Part shown: positions 38,851-50,932 of the stretch, piece by piece
Layout: each line of letters opens with the position of its first letter
How positions within the stretch are numbered: position 1 is the first letter of the stretch
NCBI GenBank assembly: GCA_012845835.1
Contig: JABAKD010000030.1
Span: forward strand, 15,821,210 to 15,885,209
Reading direction: 5' to 3'
DNA length: 64,000 nt
Origin: Undaria pinnatifida
Taxonomy: Eukaryota > Sar > Phaeophyceae > Laminariales > Alariaceae
Notes under the pieces: generated by a model
What the model was told of the DNA's origin: nothing
Database searches by the model: none
The model's input: the letters and a program-made list of their open reading frames with translations, nothing else
Made by a program: the position numbers and the translations under genes

Positions 38851-41800
38851 AGAGGAAACGTAACACGTAGTGAATGCTTTATATATGAGGATATCTTTGG
38901 CCTCGTTTGTATGATACTTGGAACATGCTTTGATCCAAATGAGGCCGGCCCTATTATGTTGCTGTTACGTATGTTTCTATGCGTATTATTGCGGAGTAGG
39001 TCTACGAATATGCGAGATTAGGGCTGAAAAATGCTTTCCTGACAAGTGATATCGTTGTAGGACTATCGGTCTTCGCCGACAACTCTGTAGTACATCAGAT
39101 TGCTGGTGGGTTCGGCAGCAAGCTGTGGAAGCACCGATGTGGAATAGCTGAGGGTGCAACACAAACAAAGTTGGTGTCTAGCTCGGTCTGACAACGCGCA
39201 ATATCACAAACACGTGAAGTCTCCAGGGAGATTGTGAGTCAGGGAATGACGGGTGAGAAGGTGACCACTAATAATCAGTGAGTGTAGCTTCGCTAGGGTG
39301 GAGAGTGGTTTTTGACGAGCAGTTCATCGTTATTATGTTGGTACAACCCCGGCTGACGGCCGCCACAATGAACTGTACGTCTCTTCTGAAAACTGCCACC
39401 GAGCACAGTGGATTTGTGTATCATTATTTACGGGGCTTTCCACTAACGGAGGAGGTCCCGCTGTGCTGACGTCAGAGGGGCTTGAAATTGCAACCCGAAG
39501 AACTACGTGACAGTGGTATATAAACACGAAAGGTGGGCCCAATTTGGAGCTTCATCGCAGTTATCTATGGAACTGTTCGTCGTGCCACCTGATGTCAACT
39601 TCCCCATCATAATGGTAAAACTTTAATCCTCGCAGGAACACGACAGGGTGCTACTTCCTTCCATGCTGGGGTGGCTTGTCAATGTTGCAGGAAACGCCAC
39701 CGCCTTGGATGGTATTTGTTGATGTATTATTATTGGCCGGATCGGAATGCCATGGTCTGAAAAGACCCTAGGTTGATTGGGCCGTATTAAATTTTCCTCA
39801 ACCGACCACAGTGCGTAATAGTAGCTACCTTTACTGACTGCTCTCAAATACTCCCCAACAAGTCTGGAAATTGCTAAACCTCATTCCGCTGCTATAATAT
39901 TGGGTACAGTACGCGACAAAAGTCAATAATTATCGCAGACCACGACTACGGTCAGGGGGGTCCCCTGTGGCACCGTTCCCGCATTGTCTCGGGATCAATC
40001 GCGCGAGGGGTCCCCCTGTTCCTTCGCGGTTTTAAGCTACCGTGCTGTTTTAAGTGTGCGGCATCTATTCATTTACAATACGATAAGCTACGCTGTGCCA
40101 AAGCAATCCCCGAATGTTTTCGTATCCGTAAGGTACAGAGTCACTCGTGCGAGTATTTTATGGTAGTTCAAATCCGGTGGGTAACAGCAGCACTGGTTAT
40201 TAGCAGTTCAGAGCTTTACGCTCGACTTTTAGCCGAAAATTGAAAAAATCAAGTTTGTACTGAAATTTGCTTAGGACACACACCCTATACCATTTTTTAT
40301 TAACATTCCAACCTTCGTGAAAAATACAAAGAGATTGGTGTCTTATTCTGTAATTCATCAGTTGTGCCACGTCTCACTTAAACAGAAAATGTTTAAGCCG
40401 AAAATGCTGCACTGCTGGCTCCCCGAAAGCAACCCGAGATATTAGTGTGTGGCTACATTTTCATCTGGATAAAGACGCTACACTGTCGTTAGTACAAAAG
40501 TCTCATTGCGCCTTTCCTTTTATCCCCATGGGTGTTAGGCTACGATTTTTGAAAAAGAGCTTCCTCATGTGATTGGGCCGGCAGTGTGCTCCACCTCTTC
40601 TTGTCGTAGCGGGGGCGTAGTGTCTACAAACATTAACTGCCACTGCTGTATGATGTACAGCGTAGCGCGTAGTCCCCCTTGCTGTTGACCACGACGTCCA
40701 GACAATGAGAGCCACATATTCTAGGCACAATAATCGTAGTACTTCGAACAACACAAGTCTTCGTGTTAATCCTGCTATTGAAGTATATATATATGCGTAT
40801 GGCATAAAAAATACAGCGTAGAGCTTCGTGCAGCTCCGAAGAAAGCACTTGTTTTCATTAGAATAACATTTCGAATATGCCAGCTGTGAGTTTTTCGTCC
40901 TGTTATGTGGTTTACTTTTATGTGCATGCCATGGTAGAGCTTTGTGCAGAGAGGATGAAATTTTCATATTTCGTTGATTGGGTCTGTATATCCGTAGTGT
41001 TTTGCCCATCGCTGGGAGCGCGTATAGTCTCCAACGTGCATCGAATAGCAAAATGTAGTCAGACGCTGTCGGAAGTCTCTGGGATACATACGCACATATT
41101 GTCGTGTTTAAGTGCTAGAGGGTTTTACTTGTACCGCTGTGGTCGTATCATTGGGCATTTATGGTACATAGAAGGCACGGATCCTACACATAGGGACACT
41201 TTTGTAAGGCATTAAAATAATCGCGCGAAGGGTGAAAAAAAATTGGAGGCGTTTCGGAACATGGAAAAACATCTTAAAAAAAATCGCGCATGCCTCCCGC
41301 TCATGAGAACAGGGCTCACACAACGCTCTTGCGGAGAAATAAGAACTTCGTAATTTTATACTGAAGTTAGTGTGGGGCACACCATTTTCAAAAAAATACG
41401 AAATTTAGCCTAAAAAAAACAAAACCTCGGTTTCTTACCAGAGGACCGGCGGCACAATACTCTAAAAGTAGTACAGGACATAAGAATGGCAAGCTGATAC
41501 TTCTGAGGAAGACAAGAAATCCTGGAGCTGAAGTTAGTGCAGATGACACCCTCTCCCAAATAAGAAACCCGCAGCCCCAGCCAGGATTCCTGTTTCTAGC
41601 TATCAAATAGGTACCTGATACTTGTACAAGTAGTACGTGTAGCTTTTTGCAGATAGATTATTCTAGCAGTAGTAGTAAAAATGAATTATCAATAGGAAAA
41701 AAAGGAAGAAACCGGAATAATTATGGCCGAGACTGAATTTCTTATTTGAGAAATGGTGAGTTCTACACACTATCTTCGGCACAGCGCGTCTCGATTGTCT

Positions 41801-42640
41801 TCCTTCCCTGGTAAGGTACAAGTATCAGCCCTGCTTTCCTACATCCCTGTTTGCTTTTTTACATTTATTATGTCGTGCACGACTACCAGTAGTAGTAGTG
41901 CTGTATCACATAATATATATGTATAACAGCAAGCATCACCAACCAGTCGCGCAACGCAGCGATTTTTTCATGCGTTTGTGATACAAATTTAATGTTGTCG
42001 TTGCTATACAACGCGTTTCTTTTGCGTTGAACTCCTTGGTGTGTATCGAATGAATGAAGTAGGGCTTTCGGTGACAATATTCGACTGGGAAGCGATGCGG
42101 GTGGTTCCGCCAAAATAGACGACACGAACGCCACAAAATAATAGGACCCATGCAACTCCAGTTCAACCAAATGAATGGCGATGCTTTTGAAAAATCTTCT
42201 TTCATCCAATATAGACACTTATGTGTCGCGTATGTATTGGCACTGAACCGTTCTTGCCACCCGGCGACATCCAGCACCCCCATCATGCCCGGCGAAGGAA
42301 GAGAAATATCAGGGGGGTGGAGAATAGCTACGAGTAGGTACCAGGTAACCCCCCCCTTCTTCTTTCCCTCTCCCCAGTTATGGAAAAAAAGGAAAACATG
42401 GGAGGGGAAAAACAAAACAAAAAGGGCTCACAATTTTGTCGACAACGGTAGTAGTATCGCTGTTGACCCCCCCCCCCCGAGATGAAACAGACAATCAAAC
42501 CCAGGGCCACACAAAACCAAACGGCCGGCTCCCAAGCGAAGCAAAAAACATAATAAACTCGTACGGTCTTCATTCTTTGTAAATTAACAAGAGGCAAACT
42601 TGACACGACACTGCAGACGCTAACCTACCACACCAAGATG
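38851..42640. other. No recognised gene
   Basis: Open frames reach 182 codons (40503-41051, minus) and 159 codons (41936-42415, minus), but lengths like these are expected by chance and neither shows a domain. A pyrimidine-rich run ending in AG (42348-42376, plus) and a C-run (42469-42478) are present. The upstream part of the LTR element may begin a little before 42890. Confidence 0.4.
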
Positions 42641-42889
42641 GGCCGGAGTGCACTTTTCACATTCACACCATGACCACCTCCGCTTTCCGTCTGATCTACT
42701 TTTTCCCAGTTCTGCAGGCCTCAGGTCGGTGCTTTTCTGGCGGCACATTGCATTGGGACCGCCCCTCCCTCCCACGCGGGGCAGGGTGAGCCTCCTGGTA
42801 CGCGCCTTCTTGTCGACTGTAGCCGCGGTGAAAGAAAATCTGAGGGCCCCGGAGTGGGGCCTTGGGCTTCTTGGGCGTCGGAATGGCCG

Positions 42890-43111
42890 TGGATACATTT
42901 CGTCAGGGAGTTCCACTGTCGTTATTATTGGCGTTTCTTGGGAGCTCCTGAGATCTTGTAATACGAACGGGAAGGTCCATGGCCGATGGCATGTCACTTC
43001 CACGTGTTATACGGAACGAACTATTGCATTGTGGACAAACGCACTCCGAGCCTACGAGGGGAAGTCCTCGGAGCTGATACCACCGGGCCCGCGGTCGCGC
43101 GAGTCGGTACA
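42890..43111 (+). repeat. Upstream LTR of the gypsy-type element
   Basis: About 222 bp, matching 46270-46486 with several substitutions and small indels. It is directly followed by 'cttcattttaatggggtaag', where a primer-binding site starting TGG would be expected; 'tggggtaagttctgc' at 43123 is the only TGG-initial candidate seen and I cannot name a matching tRNA. Confidence 0.7.
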
Positions 43112-43409
43112 CTTCATTTTAATGGGGTAAGTTCTGCTTACTGCCCAAAACGTGACACCAATTTGCTTTTCGGAGGCCGGAAAGCACTGTTTTGCGTGCT
43201 GGTGTGGGACACCAGTCGAATGCAATGGAAAACCCTACAGCAGCTAGTCGAGCACGAGCGTAGGGCGCTGACGGAGTCCATTCTGCAAGCTGAGACAACC
43301 CGAGAGGTGGAGGCCGAGCCGGCGGCCGGCTGAAGCCGGAAATCAAGGTGACGATCGGGGGAGATAGACCGCCTAGCTTGGGTGGTGAGATGTTGCTACC
43401 TTCCAAGAT

Positions 43410-44571
43410 ATGCGTGAATTTCTTGTTGCCTACCCGGAGTACGAGCAGCAGATGCGTGTCACAAACCAAGATGGAGGAGACCGGGTACTCGCGAGGTGGC
43501 GAGAGCTGGTAGATTCGGAGACCCAAATGAGGGTGACTGATGAGTTCTACGATGGCAAGCCCTGGGTCGACCTCTCCGAGAAGGAACTAATGCAAGGGCT
43601 TAAAGGTTTGCTGGCGTTGATATGCAGCAGACGAGTGATGAGGATTTTTCCGCCAGATATTCCGTGTGCTGAAGGTGGATGAGAGCGTGCCGGTAGATAG
43701 CAGGGTGTTCATGCAAACACGAGCCCCTTGGAAATACCTGGCTGACAGCGGGGTGACGGAGGTGGTGAGGCCCGACGGTCGACAGTACACGCTAAAACAT
43801 TGCAAGGTGCTAGTGGACGCAATAGCGGCGGGAATCGAGACACTCGTGTTCCGCCGCAAGGTGTAAAAAAATGTTCGTTTCGATCTCATAACGCATGACC
43901 CTGACGCGTTGTTCAGCATAATTGCTAAGCAGCAACGGGATCAAGGCGTAATTGAGGCCAACGATGCTGAACGCCGGTGAACAGAAAAGCGGCGTGACCC
44001 TAGGTCGTTGGCTGTTGCGGGGACCAAGCCGCAGGAAATTACTGCTGACGGGGACGACTCACGCGTGAGTGCCAAAGCTGCTGGTGTTAAAGCGGAGTGA
44101 AACCGTCGGGACGGCAACAAGGAGTGCTTTGTGTGTGGCAAGCAAGGCCACAAGCAGCGAGACTGCTCCCAAAGCCAGCAGGGTAAAGCGGGGAAAGGAG
44201 TCCATAGCCACAGCCACGGCCAGACCCCTATACAGCAGCAGCAGTCTACATGCCGTCCCGCTCAGCATACCCGGAGCAAAACAACCGGGATGACTCCTGC
44301 GTCTGCCACCGCTCCGGCTAGTGCGGACAAGACCTCCTCAAACGCGGCAGTTACGGAGACCGAATCTGCTGCGTCTGAACCATCTAGGCAGACCGACGAC
44401 GACTACGTGCACATTCGCGTGCCGCGGGAAAGCATGGCGCCAGTTGACGATGAGCTCACCGGGACGGTTGAGCACCAGGTGTGTCAGATCGAGGAAGCCA
44501 TAGAATGCAGCGCCAGTTCTTCACTCTGTTCCGGCGCAGCTGCCGACACCCGCGTCGAAGCCCTCATGTGA
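43410..44571 (+). pseudogene. gag pseudogene with CCHC zinc knuckle
   Basis: A gag-like polypeptide is spread over several frames. The first part (43410-43682, ATG start) reads REFLVAYPEYEQQMRV and is shifted near 43615. The next part (43666-43866) contains RAPWKYLADSGVTEVVRPDG and is shifted again at an A-run near 43865. Further stops (TGA) occur around 43978 and 44098. The last part (44101-44571) carries CFVCGKQGHKQRDC at 44125-44166, a perfect C-x2-C-x4-H-x4-C knuckle that binds nucleic acid in retroelement Gag, followed by a Ser/Thr/Gln-rich tail. At least four lesions show it is not functional. Confidence 0.8.
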
Positions 44572-44638
44572 TGAGTTCAGCACCATTTCATGCGCGCGTG
44601 TCTCGGTCTTACAGCCGGGTGGAGGTGGTGATACGAGC

Positions 44639-45267
44639 GTGGGTGCGGTGGAGACCGAACCGCACTTGGAGGTCGTGACGCAGCATGTCGCAGGCCGTCT
44701 CGCGGTTCCCGGTGCATCCGAGGCTGCTGAGCCTAAGGTGCTGATGGATTCTGGCTCAGGTATTACAGCTATATCGGAGGAGCTTGTAGAGGCTCTACAG
44801 GGACAGCCGGGGATGACGCAAACATCGGTAACGCAGGCGTTCGTTGGGCATGCGCGTGCGTTGACGTCGTTGGGCCAGGAGTGTGATTTTGAGACGCAAT
44901 CGTGTCCGCTCCACTTAACGATCGAAACACAATGGGGACCAATCCGATTTACGATGTCGTTTATCGTGCTCCCTAGGGGCGGCGATGTGGTTATCATCGG
45001 CAGAAGGCACTGTGAGAGAAACTCGGCATCGACGTCATGGCGCAGCTCAAGGCCTCTGTACTGAAGGCAAAAGGGCGTCAACATAGTGCTGGGATGGAGC
45101 TTACAGCTCTTGCTGTGGGCGCGCCCAACGATGGTGCTCTGCTGCGAGCGGCGATGGCTGTCACGGCGTTCGTGCCGGGCGGTGACGCGCTAGGCGACGT
45201 GGACGATGAGGTCGCGCTGAGGCTACCGTCTCAACGACCCATAATATTTCAGGATTCCCAGGTGTAA
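44639..45267 (+). pseudogene. Retropepsin (aspartic protease) pseudogene
   Basis: The first frame (44639-45064) contains LMDSGSGITAISEELV, in which D-S-G (44747-44755) is the catalytic Asp motif. It later has FIVLPRGGDVVIIG, the hydrophobic-G motif that closes the retropepsin fold, at the usual distance. A small indel just after 45001 moves the reading to the frame of 45037-45267 (MAQLKASVLKA ... IIFQDSQV), which ends in TAA. The order knuckle-protease-linker is that of Ty3/gypsy elements. There is no start codon; it would have been made as part of a Gag-Pol fusion. Confidence 0.8.
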
Positions 45268-46090
45268 ATGCGAGATCATGCGGGCGTGTTGGGGACGGCT
45301 GCCGATAACGCTATTGACCATGGCACTCCGCCGGAATGTGCCAAGATGCTGCGCGATGTCGTTTTTTGCACGCACCTTGTCGTGTTAGGTCGGGCATTGT
45401 CAGGTGGCCCACCTGCACGGAAGAAGCTTGGGGCGGTCCGGTTTCATTAAGGGGCAAGGGTCGTGCGGACAAAGCCCCCACCTGAACGTAATGGCCTGTG
45501 GTGGAGTGCCGCAGAGTCGTGCCCCGACTGCCGCTCGGTAGTAACGACGAGCTTGTCGTTAAGGTAGCCTCGGCAGGGCCGGAGAAGGCGGAGAGCACCT
45601 AGGAACCGATGTCGCGCGTGTTTGATGGCGCGGAGACCGTGTTGCCAAAAGAGCTAAAGGCGATGTTGCTGAAGATGGATCAGAAGCGGGGACTCGTACC
45701 ACGGTATGGGCTGCGTTTTTTATCATACTGTGGTTTAGGGGGCATCCAGAATTTCAAAGTGCTGATTTTCGTGTTGATCGAAATGTTGAATTTCGGGACT
45801 TTTTTCTGACTCAGAAATTCTAAGCCGGGCACTGATACCAATGGACGCAGCCACAGCTGGCGGTTCATCGCCGAGGCTGTGTATGGACAGAGCATGTCCG
45901 GGGTTGATGCTTCCGTTTTACGGGTGACCGTTGTACTGAACTACACAATCCATGTGTGGTCTAGGTTTCGGCAAGTTCCATGCGCCATTGGAGGTGTGAC
46001 GCGTGGGGCGTGGTTTGCTGGAAGATTCGTTGGTGACGAAGCGGCTGCTGAACAATACTTGTTCACGGCCAGTAAACATGGTAGATCGTA
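45268..46090 (+). pseudogene. Remnant of pol linker and unassigned 3' part of the element
   Basis: 45268-45450 reads as a linker (MRDHAGVLGTAADNAIDHGT, PPECAKMLRDVVF) of the type that precedes reverse transcriptase in gypsy elements, from memory of the family. It is followed by stops. A short frame at 45609-45809 (SRVFDGAETVLPKELKAMLL) and another at 45879-46091 (AEAVYGQSMSG upstream of it) have no recognised domain. The catalytic RT box, RNase H and integrase motifs are not found, implying an internal deletion. Confidence 0.5.
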
Positions 46091-46269
46091 GCTCGTGGTG
46101 AAACTGACCACGATTAGTTGGATTTGACCATTGCCCAACGTACGAACAGCTGTGGTTATCAAAGCCACTCCGCCTGAGCCAACTTGTGATTGGTAGCCCG
46201 AGATGGGCTGTTGGAGGGTGCTGTCCCGCTGTGGTTGAATCATTGGGCCTTTTTCGTACACAGAACATT

Positions 46270-46486
46270 TGGATACATTATATCAGGGAGTTCCACTGTC
46301 ATTATTGGCGTTCCTTGTGAGCTCTCCAGATCTTGTGATGCGAACGGGGAGGTCGATGGTCGATGGCATGTCATTTCCCCGTGCGATAACGAACGAACTA
46401 TTGCATTGTGGACAAATATACTCCGAATCTACGAGGGGAAGTTCTCGGAGATCATACCACCTGGCCCGCGGACGCGCGATACTGCA
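46270..46486 (+). repeat. Downstream LTR of the gypsy-type element
   Basis: About 217 bp, homologous to 42890-43111. Differences include loss of one 'tta' in 'gttattattggcg', several transitions, and a different last ten bases, so the insertion is not recent. Confidence 0.7.
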
Positions 46487-47692
46487 GCAGTTTTCTGTAC
46501 TCGAAGTCTCCTAGTTTCTTTCTTTTGCTACAGATTACTGCTGCAGTAATCGGATGGGCAACGCTGGTTTAACCCGAACTTTTTTTCCGCCAGTGAAATA
46601 TGTGTCCTGGTCACCGACGACAGGTTCACCGGGTGAACGTTCGAAGTAGCGTACGACGAGCTTACCGACTTCCACGCAGCCCAATGTAACGCGCAGAGAG
46701 CCACGTCCCTAGCCTCTGAGTCAGGCAAAAAGGCCCACGGTAAGTGTAGGGATCTGTTCGACACCGACGGAGACCCAGCTCTGATCTCGGTAAAACGAAC
46801 GCCGGAGAACAAACGCGAAGACGATCTTTGCGGAGAAAACCGTCCAGGAGTCTCTGACTACTGTAATGTTTCGTCATCGGGGCCTCGGGACGTGGCATCA
46901 CCGGGTCATCATCACACCTTCTTGGAATAAGAATCTGTCATCACTGAGTAACCATCATGTTGGTTGTCGAAAACAAGTATGCCTTGGATTGCGTGTGCAG
47001 TCTAAGCGTGGATCACCCTAGAATCAACCACCCCAACCCATTGTATCGGGCCTCTGGCGCATGGCTATGCGGGCTCACCGGAACACCAGCAAAGTAGTGG
47101 GTGCCAGGGATCGGTGGATAAACAGCATCCACTTCACCCGGGGAGTCATCGCACGGTTGGCGTTGCACGGATTGGGTGAAAATTTTCTCACCTACTCACC
47201 TGTTTACCTCCTCATGCGCGCAACCATCGGTTAGTGTGACATTTTTACGTGTAAAACTGTTGTAAGAACCGTCTGCTGCACCCCTACCGCCGGATTTCAC
47301 CGTGGTTGCACCAGCTACTTCTTAGATGCGCCTAGACCAAAGCTGACAGCCATAGGGGAAGTAAGGGTATAGAAGCTGTCACGCTCATGGTAGCGAACGA
47401 GCAATGATTTAAAACGGGCGGGTAAATCTTTCCACTTTGCATATATTGTAGCGGAGCACCATGCTGATGCCGAAGTCCTTCATGCACGTTCGTTCAAGTC
47501 GACGTCGGGCTTCCCTTGTAAGTGGGGCGGGGGGCACACATCGGGATCAAGTCCTACAAACAGAGGATGGATGCATACGCAAAGGCAGAGCTTGAGTGAG
47601 TTTAGATTGTAAGTGTGCGGGGGAGGATGACCCGGGAGGCGATAGTGTAGGACCGGGGTATCGGTGTGAATACGATGAGTGATGGATCTCTG
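46487..47692. other. No recognised gene
   Basis: Only short frames; no shared repeat recognised. Confidence 0.4.
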
Positions 47693-47965
47693 TAGAGTCA
47701 CCGCGCGGTAGGCGTGCAGCAGAGGTTTCTTAGCTCCAAACGCGAGGATCTCAGTATCTCACGTAGACTTGAGTTTGAAGATATTTGTTCGCGTGATCCG
47801 ACCAACATTTTTATGCGCTAATCGTAAGACGGCAATGTTCGTCAAATTATCGCATTGGCCAGTACATCCTCGTTTGAGGAGCTTATCCGGCCAGAAACGT
47901 TTGGCCCAAAGTACAACCACCACCGTACATGACTCTGGGGTAGGACATTTTGCAGGTGGTCCTGC
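47693..47965 (+). repeat. R2 dispersed repeat, copy 3
   Basis: Aligns with 16640-16905 and 37797-38065 ('gagtcaccgcgcggtaggcg', 'gatctcagtatctcacg', 'tgttcgcgtgatccgaccaa', 'gaggagcttatccggccaga', 'aaacg'). Confidence 0.7.
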
Positions 47966-49721
47966 TTTGTATGCGGGCACGCACAAACATTGAAAAATCG
48001 GTCGGCCCAATTTATGTTGCGGAACAACCGGTGTCTTTATAGATTAGACTGATAACACTGCATTCAAGGTCGGTTCTTCATCGATTATGAATGTTGTACG
48101 ATTAGAAGACTTGCTTATTCGTCGCAGACTACAGCATACCTGGTAGTTGTTGTTTGTTCGTTACCTGGTTGGTTGATTGGGCACTGCCGTGCAGAGTCAT
48201 TGAGGGGAAATAGACCACCAGGGGCTTTCGTCAGAAAAGCACACCCAAAATTACTGCCGTTTATGCTCGGGTCCGAACATGGCATTCGATGATTGCCTGT
48301 AAAACATGCCTTCTTACCTACAAAACAACACAGCACATCGTATTATTTTGCGTTCCAAACAGGTCCACTCAATACCGAGGTACTCGTTAGTTTTTTCTGT
48401 GGGCAAGCCAATTGAGAAAGACTGTCACGGTCGCCAACTGGCAGTTATTGACCTTTTCACCTCCATCGAGGGATCACGCTACTGATACGTGATTGAACAC
48501 GACGTTGTAGCAAGTAGCCTTCCTAGTTATTAATCGGCGGAGATGTCCTATGTAGTCAGAATCTTGAAGCACGGGGTGTTGTTCCATCATACACACGGCA
48601 GACAATTGTTATGGCCAGATAAGCCGTGATCTGTCGTTCCAAGTTCCTGCTTGGAGTTAGGACGTTTCGTAGGACAACGCCACTAGGTATTTTGTCGCAA
48701 ATAGTTTGACCAGGAGATAATACAGCGACACGTTACAGTACATCGAACCGTATAGCGTAGGTTGGGCCGAGAGTTGAAAGACGTTTACACCTTCGTACGC
48801 ACTCGCATAGTTCGCGCCGTCGGGCAGAGATCGGCCTTATCCACAAATTTCTGGTATACTTTGAGCCGACGCTAGAGGGGAGACTTGCCCTAGCCAATGC
48901 TTACAGGTCGAGTCTCGCTTGTCGTCAACACATCTTTGCCAGCAACAGTTGCGATGAAGCGCATACCCGGAGTATCATGCTTGCTGAAGGTATGTTACGT
49001 CGTACGTTTAGACCTTTGGGATGGTAGTACAGCACATTCGAACGTCGCAAATCCAATCACCGACATTCATGGTCTTCTCCGACTATCACGAGGGCCAGAA
49101 CTGGAAAGGAAGAGATTATAAGCGACCAAACTATATAATAGTGTAAGCAACTAGTCTAGACGGATCAACCGTGGTCCTGACGTTTTCGACTTTTCACCGC
49201 AATGAAGGCTTTAGTGCGATGGAATGGAGAACGACAACGCTCAAGAACGCAACAGATCCAAGTTTTTCGCATCTCCAAGTCGTGTGCCGCCTTGCCTTTG
49301 TCGTGGCATCTGCCGGATTCTTGGGCATGTAGCATGAAGTTGGAGCCCGGGAAAAAATCGACTGGGCTAGGTGAGGAGGGCGTTGTTTCAAATGTATATA
49401 TTAAGTTTATCAATAGACACACACAAGCCTCACAACGGTGTCATATATAAATGCCCACACACTAATATATGCATCACAACCCAATCGCTGTCGACATAGC
49501 AAGTTAGAGCAGTTTCAACCCGGACAGCTATAGATCGAGTTTGGTGCTGTCTACTATTACATAGGATGTGGCCAGCGCCTTACCTTTATATTCCGGACGA
49601 GAAACCGCTGATTATTTTTCGAAAGAAACAGGATCTTCGTCCTGCAACTTTGTCCCACTAGAGTACCACGTGTTCCGCATTATTTGCACACGCGGTTTCT
49701 CACTCTCCATCCTCAGCAACC
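47966..49721. other. No recognised gene
   Basis: Short frames on both strands only. 'ggtatactttgagccgacgc' near 48852 resembles the start of the 53-bp repeat unit downstream. Confidence 0.4.
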
Positions 49722-49831
49722 AAGAAGCGGGCGTCGAAAAGGGAGACGCGTCTGTCAACGTCTGGTATACTTTAAAGAAGCGGGCGTCGAATAGGGAGAC
49801 GCGTCTGTCAACGTCTGGTATACTTTAAAGA
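49722..49831. repeat. 53-bp tandem duplication
   Basis: Two units, starting at 49722 and 49775, are nearly identical ('aagaagcgggcgtcgaa-agg', 'gagacgcgtctgtcaacgtc', 'tggtatacttta'), followed by the first few bases of a third. Since 53 is not a multiple of three, the duplication shifts any frame crossing it. Confidence 0.9.
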
Positions 49832-50932
49832 ATATAGTCGCCCTTAGAAGGAATGACGGAGGCTATACGCGCCCTCCAAACGGTCTCGAACCGCAACAAA
49901 TGACTAAGCCGATCATTTTCAAGGTATTTGTTAAACTGACAAAATAGATAGCAACCCTTGCGGAACCCTAAGGAAAAAAATTGGTTTCACAGGAAATGTG
50001 CAGCAGCTACTACACGCAGCACTCCCAGCTCAAACGCGAAATATACATTTTATTGTCCAAACATTTCCACGTGTACGAGACGTTCTATAGATGCCACAAC
50101 AGTGATCGAGCTATCGTATGTCTGCCTAGAACACCGGAAAAGTCCCCACCATACCAAATACCGATCCGGCTGCACTGCCACAGAAAATGTCGTTACCAAG
50201 ATTGATATCCCCGCTGTCATACACTCCACGAAAGATGGCTATATGTGGGTAGACAGCAGAATATGATCCGGAATACCATAACGGTAAAGCTGAATAACAA
50301 AGGCTAACGCTAGAGACCCATCCAAGCAGTGGCACGATGTCATATGCTAGGGATGGCGGGAGAAAGCCAAAAACAAACAATTTGCTATTACATGACTTGG
50401 CGGGTTGTGAACGCCTTATTTCGAATCAAACACCGGTGGAATTAATCCCTTAGTAGGCATTCTACACCATCGCCGCGGAGACCACTCCCCCGATCACATC
50501 AAAAGCAGTACCGCATCCCTCTGGCCAGGCAGAAAAATATACGACGGATTGCAACACAAATCGCTCAAGGACGCATCAAAAGCCGTGAAACATCGATACT
50601 TTTCGCGTTCATTATTTTGGCAACCTCGTCCTGGCCAGAGTCCGGGAGCAGCACCTCCCGTGCCGACCCTTCTCACATTCGCATCCAATCCAATACGACG
50701 TCCCCCGTGACGGTAGCAGAAACACAAGAAGACCGCTTGCAACGCAAGCCGCACATCAACGTGAACGACCCCACCAAACAGCGTCATGTAACTACGGTCG
50801 ATACAAGGGAAACGTGCTTGTCATCCTCGCCTTCGTATCAGCATCAAGTGACCACGTTCATTACACAAGAAGGGATAATTGCTTCGGGTGAGGCCTGGGA
50901 AGCCGCACCTCAACTGAACTTCCTCGACCTCG
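49832..50932. other. Spacer downstream of beta-helix gene B
   Basis: The right end should include the 3' UTR of the minus-strand gene B. A plus frame (50617-50961) is Ser/Thr-rich but starts at TTG and overlaps the end of gene B, so it is not accepted. Confidence 0.35.

Larger units (their letters stand above)
42890..46486 (+). mobile_element. Decayed Ty3/gypsy-type LTR element with gag and protease, pol missing
   Basis: Two direct repeats of about 220 bp bound a 3.6-kb unit: 42890-43111 and 46270-46486. Both start 'tggatacatt' and share 'cagggagttccactgtc', 'gaacgaactattgcattgtg' and 'cctacgaggggaag/tctacgaggggaag'. Both can be read as TG...CA, but no target-site duplication is evident, so the exact ends are uncertain. 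Between them lie gag with a CCHC knuckle, then a retropepsin, then the first part of a pol linker. Reverse transcriptase, RNase H and integrase are absent. All frames are broken, so the element is dead and resembles a gag-only derivative. Confidence 0.75.

Noticed and set aside
40503-41051. 182-codon minus-strand frame
   Set aside because: About one frame of this length is expected by chance in the window; no domain and no repeat or splice support.
42348-42376. Splice acceptor before a plus-strand exon
   Set aside because: The polypyrimidine-AG is good, but the sequence after it has no sustained coding-like frame.
42648-43130. 160-codon plus-strand frame
   Set aside because: Its second half is simply the upstream LTR read through; no start or domain support.
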